NCBI GenBank assembly: GCA_024138025.1 | Contig: JAMXBD010001107.1 | Span: forward strand, 310,001 to 374,000 | Origin: Combretum micranthum | Lineage: Eukaryota > Streptophyta > Magnoliopsida > Myrtales > Combretaceae | DNA: 64,000 bases | Direction: 5' to 3' | Shown: one piece after another, positions 1-12,123 of the stretch | Position numbering within the stretch: the first letter of the stretch is position 1 | How the letters are laid out: each line of letters begins with the position of its first letter | Translations under genes and position numbers: made by a program | Notes under the pieces: generated by a model | What the model was told of the DNA's origin: nothing | Databases searched by the model: none | Seen by the model: the letters and a program-made list of their open reading frames with translations, nothing else

Positions 1-1036
1 TAGGTGATCTATAAATTACTTGTCTTTCAATGAAACCTAGTATGTTACTAGCCATTTTATGAACTCTATATGTGGTTAAGCACTTTAAACTAAAGTAGTA
101 GCTTTGATAACAATTGTGGAAAGCTAGTAACACTTCAGAAAAAGTAGATTATACCTAATATCAACTTCTTTTCAAAACTAAAAGTCTAATTCATGCACAA
201 TAACAAATATAAAGAACAATAATAATAAATAGAGAGATAGAGAAAGGAAAACTTGCATCGGGATATAATGTGGAGTTTAGTCTGCCCCTTAATCTCCGTA
301 GTCCACAACAACCGCTTCTATCAATGGAGGATTTCACCCACTTTATTCAATGCAAAATAACTTGCCTCACATGAAGACTTCAACATATCAACAAACAAAT
401 GCTTGAGTTAAGTCTTTATAATCTCAAACTTACTAAACTTAACTCAAGATTTCACCAACAATCTTATAGCAAACTATAGTATAGTGCTTTTACAAATATA
501 TCAATAACACAGCAAATAGCACTATACCAAGTTTCTTACTCTCAAATAATACAAATTGTAATACAAGCTTTTTGTTATTTACAATGATTTTATGTTTAAA
601 AAAAAAGCTTCATCAACCACTAAAAAGCTTTTAAAAACTTCACTTTATAAGCTCTCAAAACAAGCTACCCGTTGCCCTTCAAAACAGCCACTAACAGTCA
701 GATTGAAAATGTTACAACAGCTATTTTTTGCCTATTGGCTCGCTAGTACAAAGCCTTACCAGCTACCTGATACAATTTTCGTGATCATAGATAATGTTGT
801 GGTTGAAACTTGAAACTATTCTTTGATCAACTTGTACCGGCGAGCCAATCTACTCCTTGAAAACTTTGATATGCTTTCTATTGAACTTTATATTCACGAA
901 TGATTTTGATGAGAATAATTATTACACAATTAATTATTTAAATATCATTAATTGTTTAAATAATTAAAATATATATATATGCTTTGTATTGGTCTGCTAT
1001 TTTATAAGTTTTAACAAAACAAAAAGTTAAAGAAAA
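1..1036. other. intergenic, nothing recognised
   Basis: AT-rich sequence without a convincing coding region. The only ORF of note (592-813, 73 codons) is lysine-rich, has no family resemblance I recognise and sits in simple A-rich sequence. I see no RNA gene and no transposon end. Confidence 0.5.
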
Positions 1037-1130
1037 GTCAAGATAAAGCTATCGAGCCCAGTAAAAAAAAGGTGGAGGCACAATTCATCAAATAAAGACA
1101 AAAGACTGAGTTTTTGGTAAAACTTGTAAA

Positions 1131-1275
1131 GTCAAGTGTTGAAGTTTTGGGCAAAACTATGAAGTCAAGAGCTGGAGTTTTAGGTAAAATTGTAAAGTCA
1201 AGAGCTGAAGCTTTGGGCAAAATCGTAAAGTCAAGAGCTGGAGTTTTGGACAAAATTTATAATGTTAAGGGCTAA
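1131..1275. repeat. 33-bp tandem repeat (minisatellite), about 4.5 copies
   Basis: The word GTCAAG recurs at 1131, 1164, 1197 and 1230, with a degenerate copy near 1264, so the period is exactly 33 bp. Each unit reads roughly GTCAAGAGCTGGAGTTTTGG followed by CAAAATTGTAAA. Because 33 is a multiple of three, the - strand stays open (ORF 1253-1038) as an 11-residue repeat built around LDFTILPK. There is no gene context, so I read this as a non-coding minisatellite. Confidence 0.85.
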
Positions 1276-1842
1276 AGTTTAAGCCTCGACCTCAGACCTC
1301 GACTTCAGAAAGTTTGCCATCGGAATTTTTTTTATAGAAAATAAATAAAAAACTTTTTTGGGATCGACCTCTTCTTAAGCATGACAGTAAAAGTTTTTTT
1401 AATTATTTAATAATATAATAATATAAGTAAAAGGGAAAAAGAAAAGGCTGTTGAAATGCATTTAATGCATGTGTCAGAATCATTTAATGCTCTTTCAATG
1501 CTTTTGAACTTTTATACGTTATTAAAACTTTAAGTACATTAAACACAAGTATGGGTTGTCATAAACTTTTTGATAATAGGCAAATTTCTTATCAAGAGTT
1601 ATAAATAGAATTTTTCTCTTCTCTTTAAAAAAGAGAATGATACGTACTATATTTTTTTAATGCATGGTAAAAACAAAAACAATGTTCTGTAAATTTTTCT
1701 TTTTACTTATGTTTTTATTATAGTTCTCGTTAACTTGTAAATTTTTTTTAAGAGAACAATTAGTACTCTATTTCGAAATTTGCTGATACACTCTAAACAA
1801 TAGTTTTTTAGCACTGTTTAAGATTTACAAAAGTTGTTTATT
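1276..1842. other. intergenic AT-rich stretch
   Basis: A+T-rich sequence with short T and A runs and no supportable ORF. It may already be part of the LTR whose right end is near 2655, but I could not fix that element's left end. Confidence 0.4.
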
Positions 1843-2370
1843 TGCTCTTTTAAGGAGCTTGGTTTGTAAAAAGAATTTGGAAAATTCTTAAAGTATTTTT
1901 TGTTGTAAATCTGTTCAAGGAGGAGCGTTTCTTTGTAAAGGAAATTTGTATATTTCCTTTAGAGCTTTTCAGTTTGTAAATCCGCTCATATATGAGCTGT
2001 TTGTAAAAAAATCCTCAAATGAGGCATTTGTAAAAGAAGTCCTCGTAGAGGCAAAGTTAAAAGTCCTCAGTGAAGGCAAAGTGAAGTCCTCGTATAAGGT
2101 ATTGAGAAAAGTCCTCGGTGGGAGGCATAGGAAGTTTGGTATGAAGTTACCAACATCGTCCTAGTTACGATTAGGCAGGAAGTCCTTCGTGGAAGGCAAA
2201 GAGAAGTCTGGTCGTGTGTTATCAATAAAACACTTAATTTATTAAGTGGAAGTCCTTTATAAAAAGCAATTGTAAAAGTCCTATTATGATAAGCTTTGTT
2301 GTAATTTCTCGTCTAAGAGGTGTATTGATTTTAGAATAACAATATAGTGGTAAAAGTCCTCTTTGAGGCA
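1843..2370. repeat. chain of about 12 short inverted repeats separated by TTGTAAA-like linkers
   Basis: Successive small palindromes: GCTCATATATGAGC (1984-1997), CCTCAAATGAGG (2013-2024), CCTCGTAGAGG (2041-2051), CCTCAGTGAAGG (2065-2076), CCTCGTATAAGG (2088-2099), CCTCGGTGGGAGG (2113-2125), CCTTCGTGGAAGG (2184-2196), CACTTAATTTATTAAGTG (2231-2248) and CCTCTTTGAGG (2358-2368). AGGAAAT...ATTTCCT lies near 1939-1958. The left part is joined by repeated TTTGTAAA or TTGTAAA and the right part by AAAAGT or GAAGT. The stems vary in sequence but keep pairing. Confidence 0.8.
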
Positions 2371-2430
2371 TTTGTACCGTAGAGAGTAGGTAGTGGGCCG
2401 AATTCTACGTTAAATCCTTATGTTGCTTCT

Positions 2431-2437
2431 CTTCTCT

Positions 2438-2472
<35 letters not shown>

Positions 2473-2474
2473 AT
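2431..2474. repeat. (CT)n microsatellite
   Basis: Nearly perfect CT dinucleotide run interrupted once by CC. It lies in the transcribed-looking part of the copia LTR remnant. Confidence 0.9.
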
Positions 2475-2655
2475 GCTTCTTTATCTTTGCTTATTTGTTA
2501 ATTAGTTTTAATTAGCTTATTCCACTGTATTTATTTGTTTAATTCAACTCTTGTCTTATCTTAGTTAATTAATCTAGTTTGATAAACCAAAAAATTTGTA
2601 ATACTTAATTCCTCTCCCCCCTTTAAGTATTTCTTGTGTATTTTTTTTCCTAACA

Positions 2656-5600
2656 CTTTCGTATTTAAGATGTATCTCTCTCATCTAAACTCCAATTAAG
2701 GTGATTCAAGATACTACGGAAAGCTCAAAGAGACCTCTACAACTTTCATATTTGAAATTTAAGAGATTCTAAAGGAATCAATGTCTAAAATGTGCATGGA
2801 ACAACCTACAAAAACAGAGCATAACAAAATATAAAACACACACACATATATTCAAGCAGTTTATTCATTTAAATTGTTTAACTAATTAAGTGTAATTTAA
2901 CACAATTGAGTGTTTAATTGTGAAATAGTTTCCTCATCAAAATTCATGTTGAACACACGAGTTCAATAATAAGCTCAGGTGATTAGTATTAATCATCTTT
3001 TAATCTTGCTTAATTAATGTTAAGTGGAGGCTAAGTCTAGATAGTATCATCTTAGGGTTTTAGTAAGCTTCCTATAAAGGTAAAGATAGCAAAGTAAGGA
3101 GTATCAATATGGGGGCTAGTAAGCTAGGGGTCCTAGAGTTTTAGATAAGGGGAAAAAGATCTCCTTTTAGGATTTTGTCATGTGGCTCAATCTTATGCGT
3201 CTAGATCTTACATGTGTAAGAACGTTGGTTAATTTTTAATAGTTTGGGGGTTTTTAATTAACCTCTTAAAGTAATAATGATTTAAATATCTCAAATAAAT
3301 CTAATTTATTTACAATAACTAAATTTTGAATTAGTAATTTGCATAAGTTCCCGGTTTGAGGCAAAATAGTAATTTAGCAAAATTCAAGGCTCCCAATTGC
3401 ATTGTTTTTATTTTTGTTGTAAAACTTTTCATTTGATGAACTATTATCAAATCCTAATTTACTTTATTTCAAAATTTAGTTGTTTTTTAATTTTCTAAAT
3501 TTAGTTTTTCGATTTGGGACTAACTTGGCAATTTTGAAAAATTTAGCCATTTAAATCCGTACGTGACTCAAATTGGATTCCATTGGCTTCATTTGATTTT
3601 GGTTTCTTACGATTAATGTCTAGATCATTTAAAAAAAAAAAAACCATAAGAATTGTGGTTATAACCCACATACTCCATGAGACAAGATCAAAGACTCGCT
3701 AGTTCTAGCGGCTTAAATTGATATTAGCCTAAAAAATCGAAGACCCATTGGAACCTAACTTACTGAATCAAAAACTGGTTGACTCGGTAGGTCTAACCAG
3801 TTTTGCTTCACATTTAGGAAAAAAAAATCACATATATGGATAACTCACTCGTTTTAAGAAGGAAGGCCATGATACTCTTTGAGCAACACACATTTAATTC
3901 AAGCTTCAACTTTCTAAAAGAAACATCAATTTTCCAATTCTTGTTGTTTAATCAATTTATACCAGCATTAAATTTATTACTAGAATCTAAATTTGTTTAT
4001 GTTGGAATGATTAGCAAACGACAGTCTCATTGAATTCCTTCAAGGACCCAAGAATTGTATGTACAAAAAATGTAAGTTCATTAGTCCTAATTTTGAAAAT
4101 GGGGTACTTGCTTTTGTGTTTTCTCATAAGTCTTAATATCACTACTCTCATCTCTTGAATACCACTCGTAACTAGATGTACTAATGGGGCTATTCAAGAT
4201 CTTCATTACCACTAAATTTAGGTTCATATTTGAATGGATTAGTATTTCCTTTCTCATTTGGTTCGTCCGTTCTACCCCCATCAAATAGATCATGCACTTT
4301 TTATAGCTTGTATAACTTCCACATTGTCATCACTTAAGAACTCATAGTTCTCTATAGGATCTAAGTTATTGAATCTATCAACATTACCTTCATCATCATC
4401 CTTAAAGTTCTCATCCTCCAGTGTTTACATCCTTAATATTCACAACTCTACTATAGTGGCCTTTTGTATATTGTTCCATTACCACACAAAGCTCCATGTT
4501 ACTGTGGCTAAAAACTATGCAACAAATCGAGAAGAGAATAAAGTAATAACTCCTTAAAGTTATCATTTGGAGTATCACAACATCTCCATTATAGTATATG
4601 ACATTGATTATAACATTAAATGGCTAGCAATTTGAATTTTCATTTCTACAATAGAAAAGCCAAAGAAATCCATGCTTATAATATGAACACTACCTCCTTT
4701 GTACTACTGAATGCTCAACCAAATTTCCACCATGGCAATCCTTCACATCATGGATGGACATGTTTCTAATCATGTCTAGTGTACTTGTAAGAAATAATAT
4801 ATATGTGTATAATAGATTAAAAACCATTACTCGCTCAATGACAATGAACCAACAATCAAATGATGACCCCACATGACATTAGAAAAATAAATATTCTCTT
4901 AATCAAAAGAGGAGCCTATGACTAAAAAAAAACAATTAATTTCTTTTTTCTACCCTAAAAAATGCCGTTTTCAAATGCAAATTTATGTACAATTATTGGT
5001 TTTTGTTCTTGATGATTAAGGAAAAATCATTTAGATATGTTGGGTATTGTCATGCCTATAAAAGGGGCCTAGTAGAATTAACCTAAAGTTATCATACTAT
5101 GTGTACAATCGTAATATGAGAACCATTTTGCAATCTACATATCAGAGATTGTAAAACTCTACTTATTATTTGCTATACAAGTTTTAATTGTGTAAATACA
5201 TATTAATAACTAAGGAAATACGATTTTTTCATAATCTACCAGAATAGCAGAGAATCGGTATCCCCTATAAAATAGTAAAATATGATAAATAACTTATATA
5301 TTACAAAGCTTCAAATAATTATACAATTTTATCTAAATCTTTTATAATTTCAACTTACATGATACAAAAGTTCAAATAACTATACAATGAATCTAATTCA
5401 TAATCTAAATTTGTATCTCCGTCTTCCTATCTTCAAGGAATTGTCTAAAAATTAACTCTCTTTACACTTTCTTAGCCCTTTTCCCAACTTGAGTTGTTCC
5501 AATATAAAAACTATAGGGGTGTAAGTTAAACAACAACTCGATGAATAATATGACCATACCACAAATCAGACGAGTATGAAGCAAGTATGGTTTACAAGTA

Positions 5601-8573
5601 TATACAATGCACCAATCAACCATATGAAACATACATAGTTTTGATGATCGGAATCTAAACTAATGGAAATTTACACCCTCTTCTAGGGGTTGAAGGACCA
5701 GCTCAAGTAATTTACGCTTAGGAGAAAAGAACAAAAGGAAGGGAAACTCTCTTAATTCTTATTTATATATATACAAATCCAAAATACAATCTTCACTTTA
5801 CCTTAGAACTCAAAAACTCCACTAAGTATTATCTATCTTTTGTCAACTCTCATGAGGTGACATCTTTCGATGCCTACTTAGTTCCTATAGGGCTGACACT
5901 CAGGGGTAATCTTGCCAGATTCATTGGACTCTTTAAAGCATTACCCAAAGGCCAAGATGCTAATATGTGACGTAAATACCATGCCATTGTAAATTATGTT
6001 GTCGTACAATACGTGATTATTTAATTAACTAACCAGATAGTATTATATCCATTTATTAAAGCAAGCATTCAATTAACAAACATTTATTAACAACAGTAAC
6101 TCAATTATTACAAGTAATGTGTGATCACTTTATTTTAATGATTTATCAACCAAAATAATCACCAAACATCAGACGAATACCCAATCTTCACACATAGCTA
6201 GTTATGTTTATATTAGCATATGCACAACTATATTACAAACACAACCAAGGTGATAAGGTCAAAGTTACCCTTACCCACCTGTCATCCTGGCTAATTCATA
6301 ATAATCTTCTGGAACATCCAATGATTGATTCAGTTCTCTTATGAAAAGAAATAATAACCACTCATCATCTTTCTTAACGTATACTTCATTAAAGTTTAGT
6401 ATTCATATTCACTTTTAGTCCATTATTTTACGCTTGGTTGAAATATAAACTTATATTTATTTTCATTATGTTTCTCTTGGTTTTATTTTAAGTATACATC
6501 TTTAATTACTAAGATGATTTTGCCCATAATTTCCATGTTTTATACTAATCTGTACTTTATATCTCTATTATCTTGTATATGCCAAAAGTTATATTTATAT
6601 TCACATCCTACATCAAATTCATATTAAATATTCATTTTTTAAAAACTCTTTTGACTTGACATTAAGCAGGAAACCTACTAGGGTTGTGATGATTGACCAA
6701 CCAAGATACAGATAGTTCTCTATTGTCTGTCAAATTATTTCTTTTATTTTGTTTATAATCATTTATTATTAAAAACATCTTTATTCCTTATTATTTATAT
6801 AAGTATTTTAATAAATTATCAACTTATATAAAAAAAATCATTTTAGCAAACATATATTTGAAACAACATATTTATTTTATTATTCACGATCTAGCCTATC
6901 ATATTACAATTATATTATATTTAAGTCATTTATAGGTTATTAAACCTATATTAATTTAGTTTAGCCAAGTTGATTAGAATTAATCAATCTAATTTATTCT
7001 ATCTCATTAAAGTTTATTAGGTCTAGTTGAGCTTAGACCTATTAACTAATCCATTTTATATATAAGATTCATATTAACTTAGGTCTATTAATTTATCATA
7101 CATTTCAAGTTACATTTGTATAAACACAACTCAATTTAACTAAGTTGATTAAACTTAATAGATCTAATTTATTTTAACTCATTAAGTTTTATCAAGCCTT
7201 GTTGAACTTAAGATTATTACCTAAGTTCATTTTATACTTAGAAACTATGTTAACCTAAATTAATTACTAAAGATATTAATTCACTCCATTGATTCTTGAT
7301 TATTTAAGTACTAACGTATTATATTATCTATCATCTATTGATTTTATGTCATCCTTCTTTCTTCTTCTCTCTCTCTTTTTTTTTTCAATGGACAATACTA
7401 AAGGCATGATCATGCCCATGGTCAACATCACGGCACCATCATGCTTATGATCAAAGGCATCTCGAATTACATAAGAAAATAGAGGATATCACGCCCCTCA
7501 TCACAGTCGTGATATGATCCGTGGCTTAGATCATGGCCTTAATCGTGCCCGTGACTACGAGTGAGAAACTCTTCGTAAGAGATTGTGCCCTTGGTCACAC
7601 TCATGATTTTCTTAAAAACTTAAAACGGTTTGTACCAAGGGCTCCATCATGCCCGTGATTTTACAATTTACCCTGTTTTGATGTTTTCCTTTATTTCTTT
7701 TACAAAACGTTAATTACTTGTCTACTTGTTTTATTCTCAAAACATAATCTACGAAATCTTAATAACAACATGCAAATTCAAAACCATAACTTACAACAAT
7801 TAGATAATGTTATTACATCTTATTTTCAAATCATGTTATCAAACATCTAACATATACTTGTATATACTAACTTAGGTTTTTAGTTACAAGTTCATATATC
7901 TCTTATTTATAAATTTTATCATAAATCCTACTTATATATGGCTTTAGTTTATCACATACATGCATAAACAATTATCAAAACAAAGAAAATAACTAACTTA
8001 CATCTTTGGCAAACCTAGACTACTTGATCTTCACTACTACTACTTCTCCTTAGTTGTTGTAGCTTCTACACACTTTATCTACATTTCCTATCTTATTTTC
8101 TATCTTCAGTTTCTTCTATACTCTTGATGAATTTGAGAATTGGAGTTAATTTGTTGAAAAGCAAAAGAAGAAGAAGGAGAACCGTAGGAAGAAAGAAAAG
8201 AAAGAGAAAAGAAGGGAAGAAGAAAAGAAATAAGGGCATCATCCAAAGTTAAAAAGGAAAAATAATATAAAGGATACGAATTAAAGATATTTTTGTGTTG
8301 GGATTTTAAGTTTGAACATTTCAAATAATTATTTAAAGTATAAAAAACAATTAGAAAATAATTTAAGAATCTATATAATAGAAATTACTATCATGAATTA
8401 TAAATCTAGTTTTGAGTTCAATTTGTAAGAAATCAATATTTGATTTGAGTCTAAACATAAGATATGTTATTTTTAAACAAGCATATGACTTCAAAATTTA
8501 TGGGGATTAAGGAAATAAAATTTAAGATAAAATGGATATATTAGAACATTTTATAAATTTAGGTAAAGGTGAG
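2656..8573. other. long intergenic stretch, no supportable gene
   Basis: AT-rich DNA of about 5.9 kb. Small ORFs (for example 3836-4033 + and 4293-4087 -) have no recognisable family, no matching introns and ordinary intergenic composition. At about 7400-7660 there are repeated words of the type ATCATGCCCGTGAT, including the perfect palindrome GCATGATCATGC at 7404-7415. That stretch looks like a fragment of retrotransposon non-coding sequence, but I cannot assign it to a family. Confidence 0.5.
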
Positions 8574-9508
8574 CGAGTACAGGGTAGATAGGGTATGAAG
8601 CATTACCCATACCCTATCTTGTATGGTATATGGTATTGAATTTCATACCCGGAACCTACCCCGTGGCTTCTTATACCCTGTAAAATTTATAGGGTACAGG
8701 GTACCTTGTAAAACTTGTATTTTTTTTTCTTTACAATATCTCTATATATTTCTTTCTTTTTAAAACATAAAGTATGTAGTTTTTTATGTGTTTTAATATA
8801 ATATGTAACACTATCTTATTTGCATACATTTAATATAAACAATATGTAGAAAGAAATTTAAAAAGTAATCTGTTAATATCATTAATTCTGTAATATATAG
8901 AATCTATTTATGTGTAAAAGTTGAAACCTACAACAAATACTTATGGAACCTATTTACATAATATTAAACAAAATTATAAAACTTGCACAAATTTCAAAAT
9001 TAAAAACATTGGAACTACTTTTATATATTAATTAGTATTATAATATAAACAATATCTCTATATAATTTGTAAGTTCAAGTACGTACATACAACTATAGTT
9101 TTTTTTAAAACAAAAATAACAAGTCATTCTAAAATAGAATGGTACAAATCCTTCTATAATAAAACTTTTTGAAATGTAATATACAAATAATAATCTTGAA
9201 TATAAGTGGTTGCAAAATAAAATATGGAATATAATTATTTATTTATTATATATTACTATTATTATATAAAATTTAATAGAGTTGATACATAATACCCTAG
9301 AAATTATATGTTGTACAGCATGGTACAGGTTCCAGGGAGGGTATAGGGTTTGAATACCTCATACTTTGTACTCTACTTTGTGAAAACGGGTTCTAAAAAA
9401 TTGATATACGTACCTTACTCTATGACCCTTAATACCCACCCAGACCCTACTGGGTAGAGCAGGATCCGAGTGGGTACCTTATACGATAAGGTCACTCGCC
9501 CACCCCTA
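8574..9508. mobile_element. non-autonomous hAT-type element, 935 bp, with TIRs and 8-bp target duplication
   Basis: Left end TAAAGGTGAGCGAGT (8574-8588). The reverse complement of the right end is TAGGGGTGGGCGAGT, so 12 of 15 bases match. The flanks are AATTTAGG (8566-8573) and AATTTAAG (9509-9516), an 8-bp duplication with one mismatch, as expected for hAT elements. Both subterminal regions are crowded with GGGTA/TACCC words, the kind of repeated sites that hAT transposases bind. The interior has no transposase ORF, so it would depend on another copy for movement. Confidence 0.75.
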
Positions 9509-11127
9509 AATTTAAGTAATTGATCTTAAGAAATTTGGGTCATTTATAAATTAAGATAAAAGGGGCTCGAATTAATGATTGCAAATAATAAATAATTCAA
9601 TTTATGAAATAGACTAAAACTTAGGGTTTAAAAATTTACTAAACATTTAAATTGAAATTTTCAAGGATTTAGAGATTTGAAATTGAAAGAAAAAGAGTTT
9701 AGTTTTGGAATGACAAGAAATAATGATTTGTTAAAAAAGATTGCTAAAACAAATAAGCTATTTGAAATCTCAAATTTTAATTTAATATATTTACTAATTT
9801 GATTTTATTAATTTATCTAATCATACTCTATTGTTTACTTATTTTTCTTAATTTACTTAATTAACTGTTTATGTTTAATTTCTAAACTGAATTTGAAATT
9901 ATCTACCTATTCTATTATTCGGTTAAACTATTTCTAATATTATCTTTTGTCTCATGATCATAACATCAAGATATTGATTTTTGTCATATTCTTAATTATT
10001 GATTTATCATAAGATGTTGTGAAAGTTCGTTTTGTTATTAGAGTCTTAATTTTTATAACACTATTTGTTACTTATTATGTTTTTATAATTATTTACAAAT
10101 ACTACATTGATAAATTACTATTTTTAATTATGATTTCTAATTACAAATATTTTATGGGGTTTACAATTTACTAGTTATGGTATAGTTCTTTTAAATTTAC
10201 TAAAACTATAATATTTATCTCGTTAGTTTGTTGAGTTATTATCAATCATTAAATGTAAAAAGTTGTGAGAAATTATATTTTGAAATTTATTGATAACAAT
10301 TCTAATCTTAAACAATAATTAAATTTTTTATATTTTAGTATTCTTAAATCGTGAAAATTCAAAAGTGATATTTACATTTTACATTATACACTTGTTGATT
10401 ATTATGTTCAAGTTATATAAATCTAGGTGGCTACAAATATAATGGGATTGTGAGTTTAATTGAGTGTCTTAAGATTTGTCTTCTCTATGTGAGGCTAGGA
10501 TACAAGATGAGAAAAAAGACAAAAAAAAAAAAAAGGACTTATGGCTTACATGGAGAAGGAAGAAGACAATAAGGGCGTATTCATATATGTTACCACATGG
10601 ATTTGCTTTTGTATGACATGTGGGAAGTATATTTAAAAAGGTCCACATCATCACAATTTAGTGGAAAAAGATAACAAATATAACAGGAGTATTATTTCAT
10701 GACTTAAAGGTTGCTGACTAAAATGAATCAAACAAAACATTGAGGACTGAAATAATTTAGCGCACAAACATTAAACATTTTGTTTTGTATTTCCCCCTTT
10801 TTATCATAGGTTATTATATTTATTTTAAATTTTAATCATTTTAATTTTTTTTCTTAAACCAATTGAACTTATGAGGTCTATCCTGATCGAATTAGATTTT
10901 AAACGTCATAAGTTTGGGCGTATCACAGGTCAAACTTGCCCATAGAAATCTTTTATGTCACATTTGGTATGTAAGATTAGATTGGAGTGGAATTGCGACT
11001 CTAAGTTACATTTCCATTGTTTAGAAGTTTTTTTAAAAGTTAGAATGATTATTCCTAGATTTAAGGTTTTAAGCTTTGAGAGGAATTTAACTACATTTTT
11101 TAGCAGGAGAAAATGCTCATTCCTTTA
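9509..11127. other. intergenic, nothing recognised
   Basis: AT-rich DNA with T and A runs. I found no gene, RNA gene or transposon end up to the left LTR of the large retrotransposon. Confidence 0.5.
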
Positions 11128-11779
11128 TATTGCACAAGCTAAATCTGGGCCAGTAGAGATTGCTCCTGCAAACACCTAAAAGACAGATTAGAGGAATGCC
11201 AGGGGTTGCCCAGCGTGACCACTCCAATGCTTAAGTCATTCCATAGGTAAGAGTAGGGTTTATACAAACAAAATGTCAAATGGCTTACTTTTCTGTCTAT
11301 AGTCTATGTTTTTCTATACTCTTTCTTTTTTTTTCCCTTATCCCCTTGCCAGGGAGGTAAGTGGGGTATTTATAGGGTTTTAGGGTTGTATCAGGGTACC
11401 TAGTATAGGGCCTTGTACTAAGCGCGGGGGTGATACCTGAGCTAGGGAACTTGACTTCGTGGAACTTGCCCAAGTTGTTAATGTCCCCCCAGTCACGAAA
11501 TGTGACTAGGACGTGTTATAGCCGAGGAGGATGAGGACTCGAGGTCAAGTTGGGTCAAACTGAGTTGGGTGACCTAGTGACCTGATGAGTTCATGCATAT
11601 ATCCTGAGGTGAGGGCTTGAGGGTGAGTCCAACATCGCAATGTATAGCTGAGGTGTTATGCTCTTTAAGGCCTCGAGGTCGGGATATACTAAGCTACCGT
11701 CTCCTTAGGCTTTCAAGGCTATTAGGTTTTTTGGACCCAAAAGACTAAGTGGGCCTAAGGCTATATTTTACTTTCAACA
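11128..11779 (-). repeat. left LTR (3' LTR of the Tat element)
   Basis: Aligned along its length with 22818-23470; shared landmarks include TAGAGATTGCTCCT, CAATGCTTAAGTCA-like, TGTGACTAGGACGT, GGTGAGGGCTTGAGGGTGAG and CCTAAGGCTATATTT. It starts TATTGCAC where the other LTR has TGTCGCAC, so the terminal TG has decayed, and it ends CAACA. A TATA-like TATAAATA lies on the - strand at 11367-11374. Frequent substitutions and small indels relative to the other LTR indicate age. Confidence 0.88.
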
Positions 11780-11791
11780 TTTGTTCCCCTA
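11780..11791 (-). promoter_or_regulatory. polypurine tract of the Tat element
   Basis: On the - strand the sequence immediately before the 3' LTR reads AGGGGAACAAA, a purine run in the position where plus-strand DNA synthesis is primed in LTR retrotransposons. Confidence 0.7.
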
Positions 11792-12123
11792 TTTTCGTTA
11801 TGAGGGCCAAGAGAGTGTAAACCCGCGAGGTTGTTGCTTACAAAGTCCATTTAAGAGCGAGTTGCATTTTCCATTTGAGCTACATCCCCCATTTAGTGAT
11901 ATTTCACTATGATGACCGTTGGATTTTCTTATAGGATGTTGTACCTAATATGTTTCGCAATATCCAAGGGAGTACAATATTTCATAGAGGACCTATGGAT
12001 CTGAAAGGACCTGACAATAATTGCACCTATGTCTGATAGCTGGGCCTATTGGTCATGACGTCAGGGCCATGAGGCCTGCTCACGAGTTTTGAGGGGTCTG
12101 AGCCTCTATTTTTCCTTCATCCT

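Larger units (their letters stand above)
1843..2655 (+). mobile_element. right part of a Ty1/copia-type LTR (solo LTR or remnant)
   Basis: The stretch ends in a C-run, then a T-rich segment, then TAACA at 2655, which is the usual look of a copia LTR 3' end. Upstream are a (CT)n tract (about 2431-2474) and the segment GGGCCGAATTCTACGTTAAA (about 2395-2414), which resembles the R/U5 region of plant copia LTRs. No primer-binding site follows 2655 and no pol sequence is near, so it is a solo LTR or a broken 3' LTR. The left end is not resolved. The portion 1843-2370 is the hairpin chain listed separately. Family assignment is by general resemblance only. Confidence 0.45.

Noticed and set aside
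592..813. 73-codon + strand ORF
   Set aside because: Lysine-rich translation of A-rich DNA with no family resemblance or gene context.
1984..2368. CRISPR-like array, because of repeated short palindromes with spacers
   Set aside because: The repeats are not identical, are too short and sit in a plant nuclear context inside an LTR-like sequence.
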